Assembly: GCA_026770575.1 (NCBI GenBank)
Contig: MU657230.1
Span: 152,480-211,624, forward strand
Origin: Pelagophyceae sp. CCMP2097
Taxonomy: Eukaryota > Sar > Pelagophyceae
DNA length: 59,145 bases
Direction of reading: 5' to 3'
Shown: positions 1 to 9,160 of the stretch, piece by piece
How positions within the stretch are numbered: position 1 is the stretch's first letter
How the letters are laid out: each line of letters begins with the position of its first letter
Position numbers and translations under genes: made by a program
The notes under the pieces: generated by a model
The model's input: only the letters and a program-made list of their open reading frames with translations
The model's database searches: none
Told to the model about the DNA's origin: nothing

Positions 1-3000
1 CCAAGGAAAAAAAAAGAACCCAGCGCGGGCCTCGTCTGCGGAGCTAATGAAGACGGAAGTTAAAGGTCGCGGCGAGGTGCGTTGACCCCATCAAACAGTT
101 TGTCTCAATTCGAGAATCGTGATTTGAGAAGCGGGTCTACCAGCGACGATTTCAGCTGCTTTAAAGAAAGTTTTGACGAAAGTTATTAAGAATGTATCGC
201 AGAGCGTCGTAGAGTGTCGCAGGCGTCGCAGAGCGTCGCAGAGTGTCGCAGAGCGTCGCAGGCGTCGCAGAGCGTTGCAGAGCGTCGCCGACAGTCGCCG
301 ACTGTTGCCGACTGTCGCAGCGCGCCGCGACGCGCCGGGGAGTGACATCCAGTACAGCAAATTTGAGTTGTGTACCGTAGACTCGAGCTCAATTACCACA
401 CCCACCTTACAAGAGATGCCGCATGAAATCGACCTACCCCGGTTCGCTTTCCGCCGGCAGAGACATTATTTTGGTCCTGGAATTCTAGCCCTTTCATTTT
501 TTTGGATGCTCGCCTCGATGGGGCCGGTGGCGCGTCGGGGATCTGTATTTAGAGGCCGGATGTTTTTTTGCTTTCAACGTTAACACGACTCGGAATACAG
601 AGACTTCGCTGTTATTTTGGCGAGGGCCGAGGCGTGTCGTGGAAGAGCAGCCACGGGGGGATAGCTTACGTAACGCGTGTAGTGGAAGAGCAGGGCGTGG
701 ACGAGCAATGACAATGAGTCCACCAGAGCTGAAGTAGATTTCCGTCTGAAAAGGAGACGCCGCGCATACCTGGCGGAAGTAGGAAGTCGGACGAGGGCGC
801 GGTCCTAAGACACAAAGGACTTCACGCCACTCTCGAGGCTCATTGTCATTGCGCGTCGGCCTAGACTCTAGGGGGGTGGGGGGGTGGGGAGGGGTCCCGG
901 AACCCTTCAGAACCCCAACCCCCCCATGACCCCCCAAAAGGGAAAATAACGAACCCCGGTTTGGGTTTTGCCCGAAACCCGCGGGTCGGGTTTGCGGGGT
1001 CTGCGGGTCTTGGCCGACCCGTCGACCCGCGGGTCTGGCCGTGGCACAAACCCAAAACCCGGCGGGCGTGCCGGGTGGCAACCCGCGGGTACTACCCGAC
1101 AAACCCGCGGCTTGCGACTCCAACCCTATTGGGCCAGCCCACCCAGGGTGGATCTTAAGCAAGCAACCCACTTAAAATTGACCCTTTTCGCCGTTTTGCC
1201 GCGTGGGGTGACCAAGGTGAGGTCTACGCCCGTCTCTTCGGGCTCTTCTCGGTCCGTGTGGGTCGATCTACTAACCCTGTGCAGTAGCTCCGAGCTCTAG
1301 GCCGGATTCGCCGAGCGCTGTGGCCTCGAAAGGCTCAAAATGAGCGCGGTGCTCGAAATCACCCGGGTTTGGGCCTCTTGTGGGCTGTGGGACCGCGCAT
1401 TCTCGGCGGCGCGACCCCTCTCGGTCCCTCGAGTCGGCCGAGAGCCCCAAGACGAACGTGTGCGCGGAATTGCTGAGAGACGGGCCTGGTTGTCGACTCG
1501 ATTAAACGGCCGCTCGAGTGCATCTCGGGCATTGGAGGGTCTTTGCGAGTCTGCGCAGGTTCCATCCGTCACCGAAGCCTACTTATCTGACCTTGTCCGG
1601 CGCTTCGAACGTCCCCCTCGGCCAAAGGCGCGTCGGCGCGGGGCCGCGGCCCTGCACGTCGCTCGGGTGCTGCGGCTGCGACGCACGATCGACGCATCTG
1701 TCCACGGTGCCGGAGATCGGGGTCGAGAAAGGCACCTCAGGGGCGGTTTTCTACTATCGTCTCACGCCCCGCGCACGATTGGTGCCATTTCCGTAGAAGG
1801 ACTCACGTGACGAGATTATCGTCAATCGCCGGCTCGAAGTAGTATCGTTTCAGGGTGAAAGACTGGCCTACTCTGACAAGCGAGGGGCCCACAGTCATCT
1901 TCTAAAGTCGCAGGCGTCGTTCGAGCACTGGCGCATCTCATGCCCTCACACGAACAAGGCAGCTCGTTGAGGCAAAAGGCCATCGAAATCTTCGACGAGC
2001 CTCGTCCGGCTGCCTCTCGCACCGCACCCCAAGCATTGGCGGGTCTTTACTCGTCCAACGACGCCGGGAGGTACAGCCTCATCTGGAGACCCGCTCGGAA
2101 CCGCACAGTGCAAATCGCTCCTGCTCGCGGCTCGTACGCGACAACCTGACCGTTTTTTTCACAGCGAGCCCGTCACAGGGACCCTAGGGAGCCCCTCACT
2201 ACTTCAAACGTGGGACTCGGTGACGTCCACGCCGTCCAGCCCGCTGGCAAGAAATTTGCACTTTTTTGCCCTATTCTCTACCCAACAGAATTATTGCCCT
2301 GGGGGCTGGAGTCGCAAGCCCGCGGGTTTCAGCAATATGATTCCGGTAGACCCGACTGGGAGCTGGCCCCGTCGACGCGGGCATCTCCAAGTGGGAGTCT
2401 CACGGTATATGAACCAAAATTTGCTCTGCTGCTGTTCAAACCAACAACCCCCCTTGAGATGGACAATCAACATACTTGGCCCAGGGCGTGTGGAGATGCA
2501 CCTACCCCTCAACCGTACGTTGTAAAGCTTGCGGCGACCGCCGTCAAGCGCGCGCCCCGAGCAGCACACGTGGCGTTCGACTCTCGCTCCTCGACGCTGG
2601 ATGGCGTGATTACAAAGCCCTGTCCAACATCTCATAATTCCCATTCACCTGCCTGTGGTTTTGGATCGGAGCTCCGTGGCCATAGATCACTTTGGAGCGG
2701 TGCACCCTGATATCCTAGACTCGAGCACTGCCCCCGTCGATCCATGTCCAGTTGTCGCAGCCCGCAGCACCCGCCCAGGTGACAAAAGCGACGTCAAAGG
2801 CCGTCGAACGCCCCCGTAAAGTTCTCTCCAGCCGAGGGTCGAATCCATGCGCCGCACGATGAGACCTCCGATCGATGTGACTGCGTCGACGCCGTAGAGT
2901 CGCCCGAGCATCGTTCGGCTAGGACAGGAGAGCACCGAGTCCCGCCGTAAGAGCGACGACAGTATGTCGACCGGGGAGAACGTCCTTATTCGCGTTCACG

Positions 3001-4976
3001 CGTTCACGGCTCCCGCATGACGAGTGCACGGTGGGACCGCGAGAAGCTATTCAGTGCGTCTATGGCTTCGCGGCGACCTGTTAGACCAGGGCCGCCTTAC
3101 GGGACGCAAGGAGATGATCCATGGACGCTTCGAGCTGTCGCTGCATACAGGCGCGCGCAATCCATACCGCGCAGTCCGTTGGCGACATGCTGGCCTGGGC
3201 GCACGAGTTCGAAACGAGGCGCTCGCGTCGGAGCACGTCTCCGCGTGTGCGCTCTCCACGTGCGCGATCTTCCGATCCCGCCGCCTGCGTGGCACGCGCT
3301 CAGGCCGAGGCGCACGCATAGTCGGCGTTCTCGGCGGGCTCGGCGCGCCGCTCGCCGCGCGCGTCGACGCCGCGTTCGCGCCAATTGGGGACGCGGCCGC
3401 GCCTCACCGCGTCAGCGGCGCTGGTCCTCGACTTTTACCTCGCGACGTTCCGCGAGCTGCTGGGCGATCCGACCTCGCGCGGCACGTCGGATGCGACCGC
3501 CGACTGCGCAGCATCGGCACTTCAATGACCAAGAGCCGACGTGCACGGCATTAGATCGTCTCGGGGGCCGTCTCCAGGGGCGTCTCCGGGCCGTCGAGGG
3601 GGCGCATCGAGGGCCCGAAGAGGGCCGCCTCCGCCCCCGTCGGACCATGGGAGCTACACGGGACCGGCAAAGGGCCCGTCAAGGACCGTAGGGGCAGATA
3701 GGACCGCAGAGGGTCCCTCTATAAGACTGCATGCAGAGGGGTCGTATGGGACCGTCCGTGTCGGACAGTCTACGGGGGCCGTCTTCGTCGGACGACGGGG
3801 GGCGTAGAAGACCGCCGAGGGGCTGCAAGGGGCCGTCGAAGGGACCGTCGACGGACCGTCGACGGGGCCGTCGAGGGGCATCATAAGGCCGTCGAGGGGC
3901 CGCATCGGACCGTCGAGGACCCGCATAGGGCCGTCTCCTTGGCGGTCGAGGTACTGTCTCCGGGGCCGTCTCCGGCGCCGTACCCACGTACCTCCAGAAT
4001 TCCTCGACGTTGCTGGCCGTCGACGTACCCACGTACCCCCAAACAACGTACCCACAGAATACTGTGGTACATACCCTCGCTGCTGATAAACGTGGTCCTA
4101 GTGACCAGGACCCCGTCCAGCGAAGGGGAGGACCTGCGCCCGCCATCACCCGCGCCTGTCTCGCGGCAAAAGCGCCGCACCCGCACCCCTGGCCTAAACG
4201 GAAACGGAGAGGGCCAGACGACGCGGTCCTATGCGTGATGAGGCTTTGCGGTCGCTTCGGGTGGTGCGGGGCTCGGTGGTTGCCTTGCCGCTGCGCCGTC
4301 GCCACGGAGATAGGACCGAAGCTCCCCGCGTTGCAAAGTGGCCTCGAAACGACTGCCCCAAAGGCCGAAGGGCGGCCTCTCGGGGTCCCTCCGGCGCGCC
4401 GTGGTGATAGCCCTTCTGAAATCGCGAACCACGGGGAATACCCCGCACAATGAGAGTGAGGCGTGAACGCCGAGCCCCGCGGTCCTCCCGGCGGCCGTTT
4501 GAAGCGGTGGGCCCATGCGCATCGGTCTCCTCTAGCGATGCATCTAAGCAGTTCCGTGGCAGCGCCCGTCGATGGTCCGTCGGACGCCATCTAGCAAAAG
4601 AGCGCGGTGCCGCGGTTCGCGGTCGTTTGGCGTCAGAGCCGTCGTTCTACGGTCGCGGGCGGGTTCACAGGGCCCCAGCACCCTATCCCGCGCGGGGAGA
4701 GGGCTTGAAAGAGACCGCGCGCGACCGTCTCCTCCCTTGCGACCTTGTGACACTTCGACTCGGAGACGGCAATAAGCCCGTAAAGTGTCAAATGAAATCT
4801 CTTTAACCGGTTCGCGTCTCAGAAATTCACAAGGGAGAAGAGGCGGTGGGACCCCAGCGAGGTGTGGGTGTTGATTGCGACCCAATTAAATACTTCTTGC
4901 CCGCTGACAACATCATCAGCAGTTCTGAATTCAGCGATCGATTCAATATCATCAGCTTTCTTTAGCGATTGTCGCA
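1..4976. other. Gene-poor 5' region
   Basis: I see no gene I can support here. Position 193-330 is a minisatellite. Position 860-1160 is rich in GGGT and CGGGT words with a homopolymer G tract. Position 3550-3980 is built from loose GGGCCGTCGAGG-type repeats. About 1104-1135 reads GCGGCTTGCGACTCC and returns inverted at 2297-2325, so part of 1-2.3 kb may be an old inverted-repeat element. Open frames here carry no domain I recognise and shift between frames. Confidence 0.5.
193..330. repeat. 12 bp minisatellite
   Basis: Tandem variants of AGAGCGTCGCAG, with units sliding to CAGGCGTCGCAG and CGACTGTTGCCG near the right end. The unit length is a multiple of 3, so each frame reads as a low-complexity peptide. 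I do not regard those peptides as real proteins. Confidence 0.8.
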
Positions 4977-5049
4977 GCTGCCTTAGCTCAGTTGGGAGAG
5001 CGCCAGACTGAAGATCTGTAGGTCACCCGTTCGATCCGGGTAGGTGGCA
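4977..5049 (+). tRNA. tRNA-Phe (GAA)
   Basis: First gene of the array. The anticodon loop CTGAAGA gives GAA at 34-36. The acceptor stem GCTGCCT pairs with AGGTGGC using two G-U wobbles, and the T arm is ACCCG-TTCGATC-CGGGT. Discriminator A, no encoded CCA. The 23 bp to the next tRNA contain no run of four Ts. Confidence 0.95.
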
Positions 5050-5072
5050 ACTGACAAACACACGAACTTCTC

Positions 5073-5144
5073 AGCTCGATAGCGCAGTGGCAGCGTGCTG
5101 GGCCCATAACCCAGAGGTCGATTGATCGAAACAATCTCGAGCTA
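5073..5144 (+). tRNA. Initiator tRNA-Met (CAT)
   Basis: The anticodon stem-loop is CTGGG-CCCATAA-CCCAG. Two features mark it as the eukaryotic initiator: an A1-U72 first pair (AGCTCGA/TCGAGCT) and a T loop reading ATCGAAA, with A54 instead of T54. The next gene starts 17 bp downstream without a T run. Confidence 0.93.
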
Positions 5145-5161
5145 ACAGAACAGTCCATAAT

Positions 5162-5266
5162 GGCAACGTGGCCGAGCGGTTAAGGCGAGTGACTCGAATG
5201 GTCAACTACTGACTCAGAGGTAATCTCTTATCGTTAGATGCGCAGGTTCGAGTCCTGCCGTTGTCG
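5162..5266 (+). tRNA. tRNA-Ser (CGA) with intron
   Basis: A class II tRNA of 105 nt. The acceptor is GGCAACG/CGTTGTC, the T arm GCAGG-TTCGAGT-CCTGC, and there is a short variable hairpin (ATC-GTTA-GAT). The anticodon CGA follows the 5' anticodon stem AGTGA. The 3' stem half (TCTCT) appears only after about 22-24 extra bases, the canonical intron position after base 37. One T-T mismatch remains in the inferred anticodon stem. Yeast tRNA-Ser(CGA) also has an intron. Exact intron ends are inferred. Confidence 0.82.
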
Positions 5267-5283
5267 AAACCTCAGAAACTTGA

Positions 5284-5356
5284 GCTTGCGTCGTCTAGCG
5301 GTTAGGATGCGACCTTGACACGGTTGAGATCATGGGTTCAAATCCCATCGCGAGTA
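5284..5356 (+). tRNA. tRNA-Val (GAC)
   Basis: Acceptor GCTTGCG/CGCGAGT, anticodon arm CGACC-TTGACAC-GGTTG, T arm ATGGG-TTCAAAT-CCCAT, discriminator A. The loop places GAC at 34-36. Eukaryotic nuclei normally use Val(AAC) with inosine, so a G34 valine tRNA is unexpected (see findings). Only 10 bp separate it from the next gene. Confidence 0.8.
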
Positions 5357-5366
5357 ATCTTTCCAT

Positions 5367-5437
5367 CTCAGAGTGATGTAGTGGTAACATCAGTCGTTGC
5401 CATCGACTGTCCCCGGGTCCGATTCCCGGCTCTGAGA
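5367..5437 (+). tRNA. tRNA-Gly (GCC)
   Basis: A 71 nt cloverleaf: acceptor CTCAGAG/CTCTGAG, anticodon arm AGTCG-TTGCCAT-CGACT, T arm CCGGG-TCCGATT-CCCGG, discriminator A. The T loop begins TCC rather than TTC. The spacer to the next gene is 20 bp without a T run. Confidence 0.92.
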
Positions 5438-5457
5438 ATATCAGCTACAACAAAGTT

Positions 5458-5539
5458 GCGGTCGTGGCCGAGCGGTCTAAGGCGCTAGTTTCAGGTACTA
5501 GTTCGTAACAGAGCGCGGGTTCGAACCCCGCCGACCGTA
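5458..5539 (+). tRNA. tRNA-Leu (CAG)
   Basis: A class II tRNA of 82 nt. Anticodon arm CTAGT-TTCAGGT-ACTAG, acceptor GCGGTCG/CGACCGT, T arm GCGGG-TTCGAAC-CCCGC, discriminator A. It is close in sequence to the Leu(AAG) gene at 5646 (same D arm and anticodon stem), which suggests local duplication with an anticodon change. Confidence 0.93.
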
Positions 5540-5553
5540 TCCCAATAACCTCG

Positions 5554-5625
5554 TCCCTGATCGTATAGTGGTTAGTATCTCCGCCTGTCACGCGGAAGAC
5601 CGGGGTTCAATTCCCCGTCAGGGAG
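5554..5625 (+). tRNA. tRNA-Asp (GTC)
   Basis: Acceptor TCCCTGA/TCAGGGA, anticodon loop CTGTCAC between CCGC and GCGG, T arm CGGGG-TTCAATT-CCCCG, discriminator G as expected for aspartate. No T4 run in the following 20 bp. Confidence 0.95.
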
Positions 5626-5645
5626 ATTTGTCAGCAAATACATGT

Positions 5646-5723
5646 GCGGTCTTGGCCGAGCGGTCTAAGGCGCTAGTTTAAGGCACTAGTCTTCGGGCGC
5701 GGGTTCGAATCCCGCAGACCGTA
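5646..5723 (+). tRNA. tRNA-Leu (AAG)
   Basis: A class II tRNA of 78 nt. Anticodon arm CTAGT-TTAAGGC-ACTAG, acceptor GCGGTCT/AGACCGT, short variable arm around TCTTCGGGC. The A34 anticodon argues for a nuclear tRNA. The spacer downstream is 15 bp. Confidence 0.93.
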
Positions 5724-5738
5724 AAACCACAGTATTAC

Positions 5739-5811
5739 GCTAGCGTGGCCCAATGGATAAGGCGCATGACTACGAATCATGAGATTCCGGGTTCGAGTCC
5801 CGGCGTTGGTT
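5739..5811 (+). tRNA. tRNA-Arg (ACG)
   Basis: Anticodon loop CTACGAA between ATGA and TCAT; T arm CCGGG-TTCGAGT-CCCGG. The acceptor GCTAGCG/CGTTGGT uses three G-U pairs and the discriminator reads T, both unusual. It is probably functional but weaker than its neighbours. Only 7 bp separate it from the next gene. Confidence 0.82.
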
Positions 5812-5818
5812 GTTTCTT

Positions 5819-5892
5819 GCTCGATTAGTTTAGTTGGTCATAACGTGTGCTTCACACGCACAAGGTCTTGGGTTCGAACCCCAAATCGAGTA
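5819..5892 (+). tRNA. tRNA-Val (CAC)
   Basis: Acceptor GCTCGAT/ATCGAGT, anticodon arm TGTGC-TTCACAC-GCACA (five Watson-Crick pairs), T arm TTGGG-TTCGAAC-CCCAA. A one-base shift of the anticodon stem would suggest TCA, but that fold pairs worse. It is followed directly by ATTTTCC, the first T4 run in the array. Confidence 0.9.
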
Positions 5893-5898
5893 ATTTTC
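5893..5898 (+). terminator. Candidate Pol III terminator (T4)
   Basis: The first TTTT after any of the first ten tRNA genes lies immediately downstream of Val(CAC). Pol III termination at T4 or longer is established; use here is inferred. Confidence 0.5.
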
Positions 5899-5909
5899 CG
5901 ATCCGACTC

Positions 5910-5981
5910 GGGTGTTTGGTCTAGTGGTATGATCCGCGCTTCGGGTGCGTGGGGTCTCCGGTTCGATTCCGGAAACACCCC
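5910..5981 (+). tRNA. tRNA-Pro (CGG)
   Basis: Acceptor GGGTGTT/AACACCC, anticodon arm CGCGC-TTCGGGT-GCGTG, T arm TCCGG-TTCGATT-CCGGA, discriminator C. Only 6 bp separate it from a closely similar Pro(AGG) gene, a likely tandem duplicate. Confidence 0.94.
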
Positions 5982-5987
5982 ATTCTT

Positions 5988-6059
5988 GGGCTTTTGGTCT
6001 AGTGGTATGATCCTCGCTTAGGGTGTGAGGGGTCTCGGGTTCGATTCCCGAAAAGCCCC
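5988..6059 (+). tRNA. tRNA-Pro (AGG)
   Basis: Acceptor GGGCTTT/AAAGCCC, anticodon arm CTCGC-TTAGGGT-GTGAG, T arm TCGGG-TTCGATT-CCCGA. It shares the D arm and loop with Pro(CGG) just upstream. The 14 bp spacer has no T run. Confidence 0.94.
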
Positions 6060-6073
6060 GACTCAAAATGTAC

Positions 6074-6145
6074 GGGGGATTAGCTCAGGGGTAGAGCGAT
6101 CGCTTCGCATGCGATAGGTCGCGAGTTCGATTCTTGCATCCTCCA
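6074..6145 (+). tRNA. tRNA-Ala (CGC)
   Basis: Acceptor GGGGGAT/ATCCTCC, anticodon arm ATCGC-TTCGCAT-GCGAT, T arm GCGAG-TTCGATT-CTTGC, discriminator A. The acceptor's third pair is G-U, the alanine identity feature. Confidence 0.94.
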
Positions 6146-6179
6146 TCAAATAGAACAATGGAAAAGCCACGACACTGTC

Positions 6180-6195
6180 GGGGGCATAGCTCAGC

Positions 6196-6226
<31 letters not shown>

Positions 6227-6252
6227 CTCGAGTTCGATTCTTGATGCCTCCA
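6180..6252 (+). tRNA. tRNA-Ala (AGC)
   Basis: Acceptor GGGGGCA/TGCCTCC with a G3-U70 identity pair, anticodon loop TTAGCAT between GCGC and GCGC, T arm TCGAG-TTCGATT-CTTGA. A TTATTTT tract follows at 6254, the second plausible Pol III stop. Confidence 0.94.
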
Positions 6253-6304
6253 CTTATTTTCCATACTACCTGCCTATCGGCTTGAGGTTTTCAGAATTAA
6301 ATTT

Positions 6305-6377
6305 TCCGAATTAGTGTAGGTGGTTATCATATATGGCTTTCACCCATGAGACTCGGGTTCGAGTCCCGGATTCGGAA
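6305..6377 (+). tRNA. tRNA-Glu (TTC)
   Basis: Acceptor TCCGAAT/ATTCGGA, anticodon arm TATGG-CTTTCAC-CCATG, T arm TCGGG-TTCGAGT-CCCGG, discriminator A. It sits 52 bp past Ala(AGC) and is followed by TTTT and TTTTT, so it looks like a unit with its own terminator. Confidence 0.92.
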
Positions 6378-6482
6378 TTTTCTTTTTGCCCGGAGAAACA
6401 ATAATACCCATTCATTTTCACTTATTCTAATTAAGGGTAATTAATACCAATAATGCCTCTGACAATACCAAGCAGCTCATAA

Positions 6483-6555
6483 GTGAGCGTGGCCGAATGG
6501 ACCCGGCGCTTGACTTCGAAACTTGAGATTCCGGGTTCGAGTTGCCCGGCTCACT
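6483..6555 (+). pseudogene. Decayed tRNA-Arg (TCG)
   Basis: It retains GTGAGC/GCTCAC acceptor pairing, an arginine-like D arm and a CTTCGAA anticodon loop. However, the 3' half of the anticodon stem (ACTTG) cannot pair with CTTGA, and an extra base disrupts the T stem after TTCGAGT. I read it as a degenerate copy at the array's end. Confidence 0.65.
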
Positions 6556-7083
6556 CTTCGCCCGCGGTGCCAATTGGCGGCGCGAGCTTCGGGTCGAACC
6601 TTTTTGAGCGTCTCCGCGAGAGGCCTGCGAGGTGTCGGTAAGGTGTAAGGACACGATACGCCCCTATGCGAATCTGCTCCGACGGAAGCAAGACGAGCCC
6701 CCGAGCCCCCGAGCCCCCTCCTATCGTAGCTTGCACTTTCATGGTGTCATAAGACTTTTGTGTGTTTGGAACTCGGTCGGGGGCGTCATAGTGGCCCATC
6801 ACAATGTAATCAGCAATACCCCAGGTCGTGAGATCCGTCGACCGAGCGACCGAGCGACGTCGTACAAGCCGCTCTAGGGCCCGCGGCGCGAGCGAGGTTG
6901 GGGTATCTAAAATGCCTCTAAATACCACAATATCGAGTGAGTGGAAGCGAGCGAGCGAGCGTACGCTACCGCGTTGGGATCCTTGCTGTCGCAGAAGCAG
7001 GGGGCGAATTTCGAGCTTATGTATTGGTTTGGGACTCGGCGAAGACGGCGGCAAGCTCACCGAGGAATGAATATATGTGCTTA

Positions 7084-7295
7084 GTCGTAGGAATTCCTAA
7101 GGAGGTGATGTTGTGTGTTGGGACTACAAGCAGGCTGAGAGTGCGCAGCACGAACCCCCCTGGGGCGCGAGCTTCGGTGCTGGTGGGCAGAGGGCGCTTT
7201 ATTTTAGGAAGGCCCGGATCCTTTACAATATTCAGACTCAACCCTGGCTCCGCCGCCCTCGGCCGGCTGCGCCAGCCGTCGGCCGGGAGTCGCCC
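7084..7295 (+). repeat. Dispersed repeat A, copy 1
   Basis: It matches 55676-55879 over about 210 bp at high identity in the same orientation. It begins GTCGTAGGAATTCCT and ends in a palindromic stretch near CGGCCGGCTGCGCC. The core word TAGGAATTCCTA recurs at 28609 and 29505. It is non-coding, probably a mobile-element remnant. Confidence 0.8.
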
Positions 7296-7660
7296 GGCCA
7301 GGGGGCACCGCGTCGTAGGGTTGGTATCAACGGATCTGCGGAGCGCAGCGGGCCTGGATTCCGACGCCAGTTTGTGGAGAGGTCTTGGTTAGATTTATGT
7401 GATATGGGCTATGGGTCACAATGGCACCGGATTTTTCGAAAGTTCAGACAATTACATGATTTTCGGCGACGAGGCCGGGGGTGTATAAGGGGTCCAGAAT
7501 CAAATCTCCCCCCAATTGACTGCTTTTGTATGGAGTCCCATCTGCAGGCGCGTCGTGGGAAGTCCACAGTATTGGCGGGAGTCGACTCAGCACATTGTGG
7601 GTGACCGTTCTGCCCTAAAACTATGGTCGGCCCTAAAACTATGGTCATCCCTAGCAGAGG

Positions 7661-7960
7661 AATACGCAGTTCTCACGCTGCCAAACAACCAACTTTGACG
7701 ATGAGGCTGTATACGATAGGGGCGTGCACTTCGAAAACCCTTATGCAGGTCCATCAACGAGGACCGCGCGTGGCCAAACTCCAAGCCGATTCTCTCAGCA
7801 GCGCGAGGAGCGCAGACTTGCCCAATGTGGACTGTTCCGGGACCTGCAAGAAGAAAGGAGAGAGCAAATCCGCAAACACGCACCATATTGGGCCCGTTCA
7901 GCGGATCAGCTGCGGCAGAGCCTCGAAGCGATTTACCTTCAATCTGAAAAAGGGGGCTAA
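7661..7960 (+). CDS. Possible coding stretch, unknown protein
   Basis: An open stretch ends in TAA near 7960. Its last 60 codons read like real protein: a charged, probably helical run with REERRLAQCGLF, then EERREQIRKHAPYW and QLRQSLEAIYLQ. No ATG starts it, so it would have to be an exon or the 3' end of a decayed mobile-element gene. Neighbours are repeats. I do not recognise a family. Confidence 0.3.
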   Translation, partial: NTQFSRCQTTNFDDEAVYDRGVHFENPYAGPSTRTARGQTPSRFSQQREERRLAQCGLFRDLQEERREQIRKHAPYWARSADQLRQSLEAIYLQSEKGG

Positions 7961-9039
7961 ATCGTGTTTTCAGGGGCCCAAAGTCTCGTGTTTGATTCCC
8001 GAAATACGAGGGGTCTCGGGTTTGATTGGTTTCGCGCGGTCGCGGCGGGTTACAAAGAGGCGGGCGATGCGGCTGGAGCGGCGTTGCGGCGTGGAAGGTT
8101 GGTGCATGGCTCCAATCGGCGCCGTCGTAAGCCGCTTCGACTCGATCCTTGACCGGAGACTGACGGTTTCAAGAGTCATCAATCACCCTTTGACTGGGCT
8201 GGGGGACCGCGGCGGAGCAGGACGCCCCTAAGAACGGCGTCGTTTTGCCGTCTCGCCAGGCGTGCCTCTTGCTTGAGGCCATCCGGCGCTCGACCCGGCT
8301 GTCGTCCTTTTTGCTGTCGTAGACGCTCGTGCTTTGCGCTCGGCCACCTTGAGCGATACAACCGCGTCGAAGAGTGCCGCGCGAGGCAGCCCTGTGTACG
8401 AGGCTTCGGTGTTGTGCTCCACTTCTTGCAGTGTCCAAGCCTATAATGGACCCGAGGCAACCAAACTACGCAACTGCCGAGCGACACCAACCTCGCGACG
8501 CAGCGCCCCGAATTTGACCAACCAGGCACGCTGCTTCGAAGATGCCTCCAAAGAAGGCCCCCGGATTGATTGAGATTCGACGGACCAAACCGCGAGGTCC
8601 CTTCTATGAGAATGCGGTAGCCGCTATCAACCCCGAAGGGCCGACGCAATCTCGGCACAGATTCAGGACTTAAGCTGACAATCTGCGACACAAAATGAAA
8701 TCTGCGACGTAAGGGCTGGCAATCTGCGGCGAAATGGCTGACAATATGAGATTGGGAGGTTGTAGGTGACTGGCACGGTTATGCAAGATTCCAGCCACAT
8801 TCAAGAGGCTGTAGGTGCGGTCCAGGTGTTCGGTCTCGGTGTCTCTTACGTCCGGGTGTTCCTGGGTCCGGGTGATCCTGCGTCTGATGCTCCGGTCCTA
8901 CTTTTATTTAAGTCCCGTTGAATCCCATAAAGTCCCATAAAGTCCGTTGAAATCATAAAGTCTTATAAAGGCCTGTACAATCCTGTAAAGTCCCGTGGAG
9001 TTTCGTAAAGTCCCGTAAAGTCCTGTAAGTACCTAAGGA

Positions 9040-9160
9040 TAGGTGATCGGCACGTGTTTCTGGCACTCCAGGTGCTTCGTCTCGGTGTCTCTCACGTTCG
9101 GGTGTTCCGGAGTGCTCGGGTGTTCCAGACGGTTCGGTCTGAATTTTCTTCAAAGGTCCC
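9040..9160 (+). repeat. Dispersed repeat B, copy 1
   Basis: About 115 bp matches 11675-11790 in the same orientation (shared words include GTCTCGGTGTCTCTCACG and GGGTGTTCCGGAGTG). Both copies run into AAAGTCC or AAAATCC tandem words. A partial third copy lies at 8815-8880. Confidence 0.75.

Noticed and set aside
2687..2935. Possible retroelement fragment on the minus strand
   Set aside because: A phrase near AVTSIGGLIVRRM loosely recalls retroelement proteins, but there is no catalytic motif, no neighbour and too short a match to support.
5819..5892. tRNA with TCA anticodon (selenocysteine or suppressor)
   Set aside because: That needs a one-base shift with weaker stem pairing. The best fold gives Val(CAC) and the molecule lacks the long acceptor and variable arm of tRNA-Sec.
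4977..6377. Plastid, mitochondrial or giant-virus origin of the tRNA array
   Set aside because: A34 anticodons, an A54 initiator and an intron-bearing Ser(CGA) fit nuclear tRNAs, and adjacent DNA holds spliceosomal genes. A viral insert is not formally excluded, but no viral gene is visible.
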